From the NCBI GenBank assembly GCA_032719365.1, contig CM064863.1, forward strand, positions 64,629,583-64,693,582: 64,000 nucleotides of DNA, given 5' to 3'. Shown here piece after piece: positions 59,242-64,000 of this stretch (position 1 is its first letter; each line of letters starts with the position of its first letter). This DNA is from Prinsepia uniflora. Its lineage: Eukaryota; Streptophyta; Magnoliopsida; Rosales; Rosaceae. The position numbers were made by a program, and so were the translations under genes. Below the pieces are notes generated by a model. The model worked only from the letters and a program-made list of their open reading frames with translations, had not been told where the DNA came from and made no database searches.

Positions 59242-61809
59242 TTACAAAGCAAGCCCATACGAACTGCTCCTTTAGGCTCCCCTGATTCTCACAAAACCTC
59301 CAAATCCAGCAAAATGAGAGCTGGAAGCCACTCGGCTGGAAACAGGTTAAGCCGGTCAGTATCTTCATTGCCTGAAGAAAAGAAAGATAATGCTGGTGTT
59401 ACAATTGATGCTAAGTCATCTATGGCACGGATTAGAAGACTGTCAGAGCCTAAGATGACTAATAGCCATCAGGTTTCTTCGGTGAGACCACTGACCACCA
59501 TAGCAAGACCAAGTTTAACAGTATCAAAGCCAACTGTAGCAGCTTCAAAGCCTATTATAACGGCATCAAAGTCAACTGTGAGAGCATCAAAGCCCAAAGT
59601 ATCTGATGTTCCTGAGAGCAAGAAAATATCTGCTATCATGAACTACGACAAAAGTAAGGCGGCTACACTCCCAGAATTGAAAATTAGAACATCCAAAGGA
59701 CCTGATGTTGCCAAGAGCACTTCAATTACAAAAGGAGCGTCACATACAGATAATTCTATGAAGTCAATCTCTGAAGGTGCTCAACTGAAAAAGAATGATG
59801 ACAAAAGTGCACATCCTGGTGATAGGGATGACAACCCAGTAATTGAGAAAACTGTTGTGATGCTTGAGAAACCTTCCATTCCTATTACACATGCATCTGA
59901 AGAAATGTTGGCAGAAAATAAGGGACTGAACAACATGGAGAGAACAGAGTATGCTGCAATTCGGGCACCAGTTTCACCACTTACAATTGATACAGTCGAT
60001 AGAGAACCTACTCATGATCTATTAAAGCGGCAAATTTGCCCTCGTGAGGTATAGTTGGTTAGATAGATAACAAAAGGACTTTGCTTCTTTGTTTTATAAA
60101 TTTGGTCTATAATTACTGACTGCAATGAACTATCATGGGTGTCATTAGCATCTCAAAATCTTAGAAACAAGTAAACTTCAATGTTTACACATGAATATTA
60201 TTGTGATGCAAGAGGAAGATTCATAGGTTTTACTTAGTCCATTGTATGAATTCTAGATATAGTGCTACCAATTAACAAAACTGCAGCATTTTATGGTGTC
60301 CGACTATCTGTACTATTACTCCATATGAAGTTCAAAAGGTTTATTAGATTTTATATTTTTTTCCCCTGCTATTCGTAATTACTTTTTATGTGTTATTTAG
60401 GGTTTGTTAGGCGTCTCTCTTTCTGCCTTTGTAAAAAGACTATGAATAAAAAGATAGACATATCATTAACTTCGGATCTCTATCCAACTGGTGTTGGTGC
60501 AGAATTTTCATTTTGATTTAATATTCGTGTATCACCACTTTGATTTAATATTTGTGTATCACCACTTTGATGGATAGGCAACAGCAAGTAATATGGAGAA
60601 GGAGCCAGAGAAGTTTTCAAGCAACAGTACCATTGGAAAACTGTATCAAACTCCTTATGTGCGGGTTTCTTCTCTGGAAGATCCATGTACTCAGAATTCT
60701 GACTATGGAAAAGCACCCCCAGCAAGCTTTGAGAATGTAGCAACAGGCACAGTTACCATGAAAGCACTGGTATCAGAGTATAGTAATTCGAAACTAGAAA
60801 AGATTCCAGAAGCATCTGAAAGGGCTCAGGTGAAGGAATCATCGAAAGGGTTTCGACGGCTGTTAAAGTTTGGAAGAAAGAACCATGGCTCATCATCAGG
60901 TGAACCCAACGAGTCAGATAATGTCAGCGTGAATGGTTCTGAGGCTGACGATAATAGTACAAACACTGTTTTTTCTAGTGAAGGTAACTTGCTTTCTGAC
61001 TTGAACACACAACTTAACATTTTGAAAAATGATCACTTTCATTTTGCATGGTAGACACACTTGGAAGAGATTAGCATTATGGAAAACACAAAAGAAACAT
61101 GACTTGATAAACCACAGCTATAACTAAATGTCAAAACATGACAGTTCTAAAACTCGCTAAGCAGTAATCAGAAGGCAGGGTGGGGCCTAGTGCCTAGGAG
61201 GCTAGGCGGGGACTTTTCAGGACAGTCCCTTAATAGAATGTCTAATTCATGTGCACATATTCTCTGATGGGGAGAAATTAACCACTGTATAAAAGAATTC
61301 ATATGGTTTGGCATGTCTGTACTGAAAGGATGAAAAATAGAGTAAATGATATGTTTTGGTGATGTGACTGTTGACTTGGAGCTCTTTTTTGTTTCTCATC
61401 ACTAAGTTTCTGGACGTTTATGAAGATTGCACATCATCGATTTGTGAAAATTAAAATTTATATAGTCCGGGGCAGAATTAGCTTAGTGGTTCTTATTGAT
61501 GGGGTTTGGTAATAAATACTACTTACGCTGACGGTCATTTCTTTTTGTGCCCATTGCCAGTCTTTACATTAAAGAATCTCATCTCACAAGATGAAACTCC
61601 GAATTCCAGTACTACACTAAAATGTAAGTTTTACCGTCTTAGTAACATTCCTTGCTTGATTCACTTCCTTTATTTTTCCTAACTACTTTTTAGTAATTAA
61701 GCGATTCTAATTGAGATAATGTTTCTTTCTTATCGTTAAAGCTTCTCGCCATTTCTCCTTGTTGTCACCGTTCCGAAGTAAGACTAGTGAGAAGAAGCTG
61801 ACAACATGA
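52537..61809 (+). CDS. CIP7: COP1-interacting protein 7 (CIP7) family protein
   Basis: Thirteen coding exons give a 1334-residue protein: 52537-52595, 53168-53350, 53933-54053, 54130-54169, 54675-54727, 54815-54870, 55613-55765, 55855-56048, 56394-58000, 59047-60048, 60578-60983, 61561-61623, 61742-61809. All introns are GT-AG and phases are continuous. The start MKSSTRLDSALFQLTPTRTR and the end RHFSLLSPFRSKTSEKKLTT are family hallmarks. The middle is long, charged and probably disordered. A basic coiled-coil segment (about residues 785-850, ARARAEKLRSF to LEALKIQRQTR) spans the exon 9/10 junction, short ASKP-type repeats lie near 975-1005, and GFRRLLKFGRKN is at about 1247. Arabidopsis CIP7 is a nuclear protein that binds the COP1 ubiquitin ligase and promotes light-induced genes and pigment formation. 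This protein is longer than Arabidopsis CIP7 and could be a paralogous COP1-interacting-like member. Confidence 0.9.
60511..60577 (+). repeat. 28-bp tandem duplication at the 3' end of CIP7 intron 10
   Basis: TTTGATTTAATATT(C/T)GTGTATCACCAC occurs twice, followed by a partial third copy TTTGATGGATAG that supplies the acceptor AG of exon 11. The pyrimidine tract before this acceptor is weak. An alternative acceptor, TGTTGGTGCAG near 60500, would read in frame through the repeats into a TAG. Confidence 0.7.
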
Positions 61810-62442
61810 TGTCAATACTTTCCATAATTGAAGACGAAGAAGCAACAAACACGCGCTGTCGTCTACTATGTATGTTTAATAGTAAAATCATAGTTTTGTT
61901 GTTGTAACTTGCCTTTGTATATTTATATAGTTTTTAGTGTGCATGCTGAATTTGTTCGTAGCTCCCCTCCGTGTAACAAAATGGGCGTAGGTCTGCCGGC
62001 GATTTATTGTTGTGAAAGGGATTGATGATGTCTAGGGCTCATTGATCTCAAATGGAAAGAAAAATTAACCAAATAGTTATCCCTGAGATCGTTGAGGGAC
62101 TTTTGTGATTTTCTTCAGATCATCCGAGACAAGGGAAATATCCTAATTAGCCATATCATATATGCTAGCAGAATTTCTCAAATTTCTCTTCCCTGAAAAA
62201 TCTGCTGTATGAATTTTTCAGCATGTGTTATTATGATATGGTAATATTATATGTTAGAATTTCCTATTAATAGGAGAGGGGGATTCGAATTTGGGAACCT
62301 TTCATACTTAGGACGTCTTCAAACATTTGATTTGTATTTTCTTTGGTTGTGCCTGTTTGAAATGATATTTAGATCACAACAAAATGTCTTATAGTTATAC
62401 AAGGTCAGCAAACAAGTGCTTCCAAGCAAATGGAATGACATA
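61810..62442. other. Gap between convergent stop codons; 3' untranslated regions
   Basis: 633 bp between the two stop codons. It must hold both 3' untranslated regions. A+T-rich; several AATAAA-like and TTTGTA-type stretches, none decisive. No ORF or repeat of note. Confidence 0.6.
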
Positions 62443-63749
62443 TTAATCAAATCTAATGACCAGGCAAGAAATGCTGCCTCTGCTCATTCTATTTGAAGCT
62501 TCATTTGCCAAACGCTCCGACGCGGCCTGCGGATTTTCGATGTGCCGGATCAGATTCACAGCCTCTTGGTACTTCATCACCTGAGTGAAACACATGCCAA
62601 ACTTCTTGATGAACGAACATCTAATGGTATTAATAGTATTTCGCTTCACTTTCCTTCAGTATCGTGTTATATGTAAGAAGAAAATTAAAATAATATCAAG
62701 ACTTGCCTCCCATATGCCAGAGCTTGCTAAAATGACAAATTCAGTATCAGCATCAACCCTTTCACTCCCAACAACAAGGTCTGAGCTTTTAGATTGCTTC
62801 ATGCCTGGTACGTTGCCTGTAATATCAAACACAAGCATGGAAAAAATGAGGAATTATTTGTTCTCTGAACCAGTTATATCCTCTGTTGCGTCATTTGGCG
62901 GATAAATTTGATGTTACCGACGCACTGCATACCTTTAAAAAATCTCTGAGACCAATGTCTTCTTGGTGATGTTTGCTTGTTCTGGGTGCCCATCTGATGA
63001 GCCAAGCCATCCCTACACACAACTGCTCTGTAGTCTCCCATGTTAGCAAGCACAAGCCTTTCCCCGCCGATCACCATCACCGAAACTGACCCGACACTGT
63101 TCGCCTCCACGGAACCCTCCATAATCTTTGCCCTAGCCCCAAGATATGCTTTCTTCATTGTATCCTTGCCCTTTCCCCTTATTTGAGACTAGAAACAATG
63201 GCATAAAAAATTGAAAGTCCAAAAAGAAAATAGGTCACAAATTAATCAACTTAATCAAAATGAAGTTTATTCATCATATTTCAAGTGCATTTATCTTGAT
63301 GGAGTCATCATCCGACATTATAAATTTGGATTCTAATTTTAATAGTTTTTCAAAAATCAATTTATGCACTTCATCGGTGCATCCACCGAATCATTACCGG
63401 ATATTTTGATAATGTAACTATGATTTACCTCTTTAGGGTTCTTATCAAACAAATGTGACTGCATGTACTTGGTGACCCCATCTCCAACCCGGGCATCAAA
63501 AACTCCGAAAAACCACAACTCGAGCTGTTCAATTTGCTCTCTTTGAGCCATAACAAAGTCACAATCAGACTCATAATAACCGCCTGGAGATCTGTAGCTC
63601 TCAACGCTACGATATCCATGCGACACACCCGGCATCATCCACGATGGTTTCTTTCCCATACTGGCGGTGGCCACCGGCGCCGTCTCTTTCTTCTTCCTTC
63701 CTCCACCTCCCATGATAAGCCGTTTCAGCTTCAAAGCCTGAAAAACCAT
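62443..63749 (-). CDS. PP2C-like protein, probable pseudophosphatase
   Basis: Four exons on the minus strand: 63429-63749, 62933-63188, 62707-62816 and 62443-62580, giving 274 residues. Introns 1 and 2 are GT-AG; intron 3 is GC-AG (donor GCAAGT). The protein is shorter than a usual PP2C catalytic domain. PP2C landmarks are recognisable but altered. FFGVFDARVGD replaces FGVFDGHGG, ANMGDYRAVVCRDG keeps the VGDSRAV strand, ILASSGIWEV replaces LASDGLWDV, and SRGSISCLVIRF lies where DNxTxxVV is expected. The metal-binding aspartates of the last two motifs are gone. It resembles the Arabidopsis protein annotated as putative PP2C-like protein 44, a small degenerate member. Phosphatase activity is unlikely; a binding or decoy role is inference. 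The start is the first ATG; a second in-frame ATG (MGGGGRKKK) is 12 codons on. Confidence 0.88.
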
Positions 63750-64000
63750 CCCTAATTGAATTAACAGAAAATTTTAATCACAAATTACTGGTCATTGCCT
63801 AATTTTTATGTTGCAATTCTTCATCATTATTAAATATACAAACTTTGTGTCGAAACATCAGAATGTATTATACACGTGAACAATGAAAATTGGAAAAATT
63901 GAAAAAGACAAAAAACAAAAAACAAAACAAAAAAAAACCAACTTTTTCTGAGGCAACTCCATTGTTAGTAGAATATTCACTATCTGCAAAAGGATTGTAG
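63750..64000 (-). promoter_or_regulatory. Upstream region of the PP2C-like gene, cut by the window edge
   Basis: A T-rich (minus strand) leader-like stretch at about 63890-63940 and a CACGTG G-box core at 63873-63878, roughly 125 bases upstream of the start codon. G-boxes bind bZIP and bHLH factors in light and abscisic acid responses; whether this one works is unknown. An untranslated exon could lie beyond the edge. Confidence 0.35.

Overview
The window is nuclear DNA of a dicot-like flowering plant. It holds two intron-containing plant genes, in a CIP7-type family and a degenerate PP2C-like family. The rest is a thick stack of plant Ty3/gypsy LTR retrotransposons. Nothing fixes the species. 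About 51 kb is transposon-derived (1-51042) and about 11.5 kb at the right end (52537-63749) is host genes.

Left part (1-11533): a decayed Athila-like Ty3 element on the minus strand has its gag remnant at 1-4618, a PBS at 4819-4836 and a 5' LTR at 4843-8850. A Tekay-type solo LTR (342-3180, TSD AAGGT) splits its gag, and an unrelated solo LTR (6157-8150, TSD GGAAC) splits its LTR. After about 300 bp of unassigned DNA comes the 3' LTR (about 9150-10819) and 3' non-coding part of a second Athila-like element.

Middle (11534-37086): one plus-strand element (E1) with a perfect TAAGC target-site duplication (TSD) carries four later insertions. These are solo LTRs at 12600-15534 (-), 18313-21214 (+) and 33968-36545 (-), and a complete minus-strand element E2 (21613-30499, TSD GTACG). 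E1, E2 and a third element, E3 (40328-50431, -, TSD GGTAG), have LTRs of 2.7-3.1 kb, a tRNA-Met-type PBS (TGGTATCAGAGC), a purine tract before the 3' LTR, and only 2.8-3.9 kb of internal DNA without a polymerase gene. They look like non-autonomous (LARD-like) derivatives of the Tekay/Del chromovirus lineage. E3 carries a small Cassandra-type TRIM element (42502-43237) whose LTRs contain 5S-rRNA-like sequence.

E3 itself sits in an LTR (40138-51042) that I read as the 3' end of a Tat-lineage Ty3 element. Upstream of that LTR are a purine tract, an 11-monomer tandem repeat (39309-40010) and a broken antisense ORF (37768-39016).

Right part (51043-64000): a 13-exon CIP7-family gene (52537-61809, +) and a 4-exon PP2C-like gene (62443-63749, -) converge tail to tail with 633 bp between stop codons. 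The first is expected to be a nuclear, COP1-linked regulator of light responses. The second has lost the metal-binding aspartates of PP2C enzymes and is probably a pseudophosphatase.

All boundaries were read by eye. TSDs and splice phases were checked base by base. Lineage names rest on recognised motifs, not on database searches.
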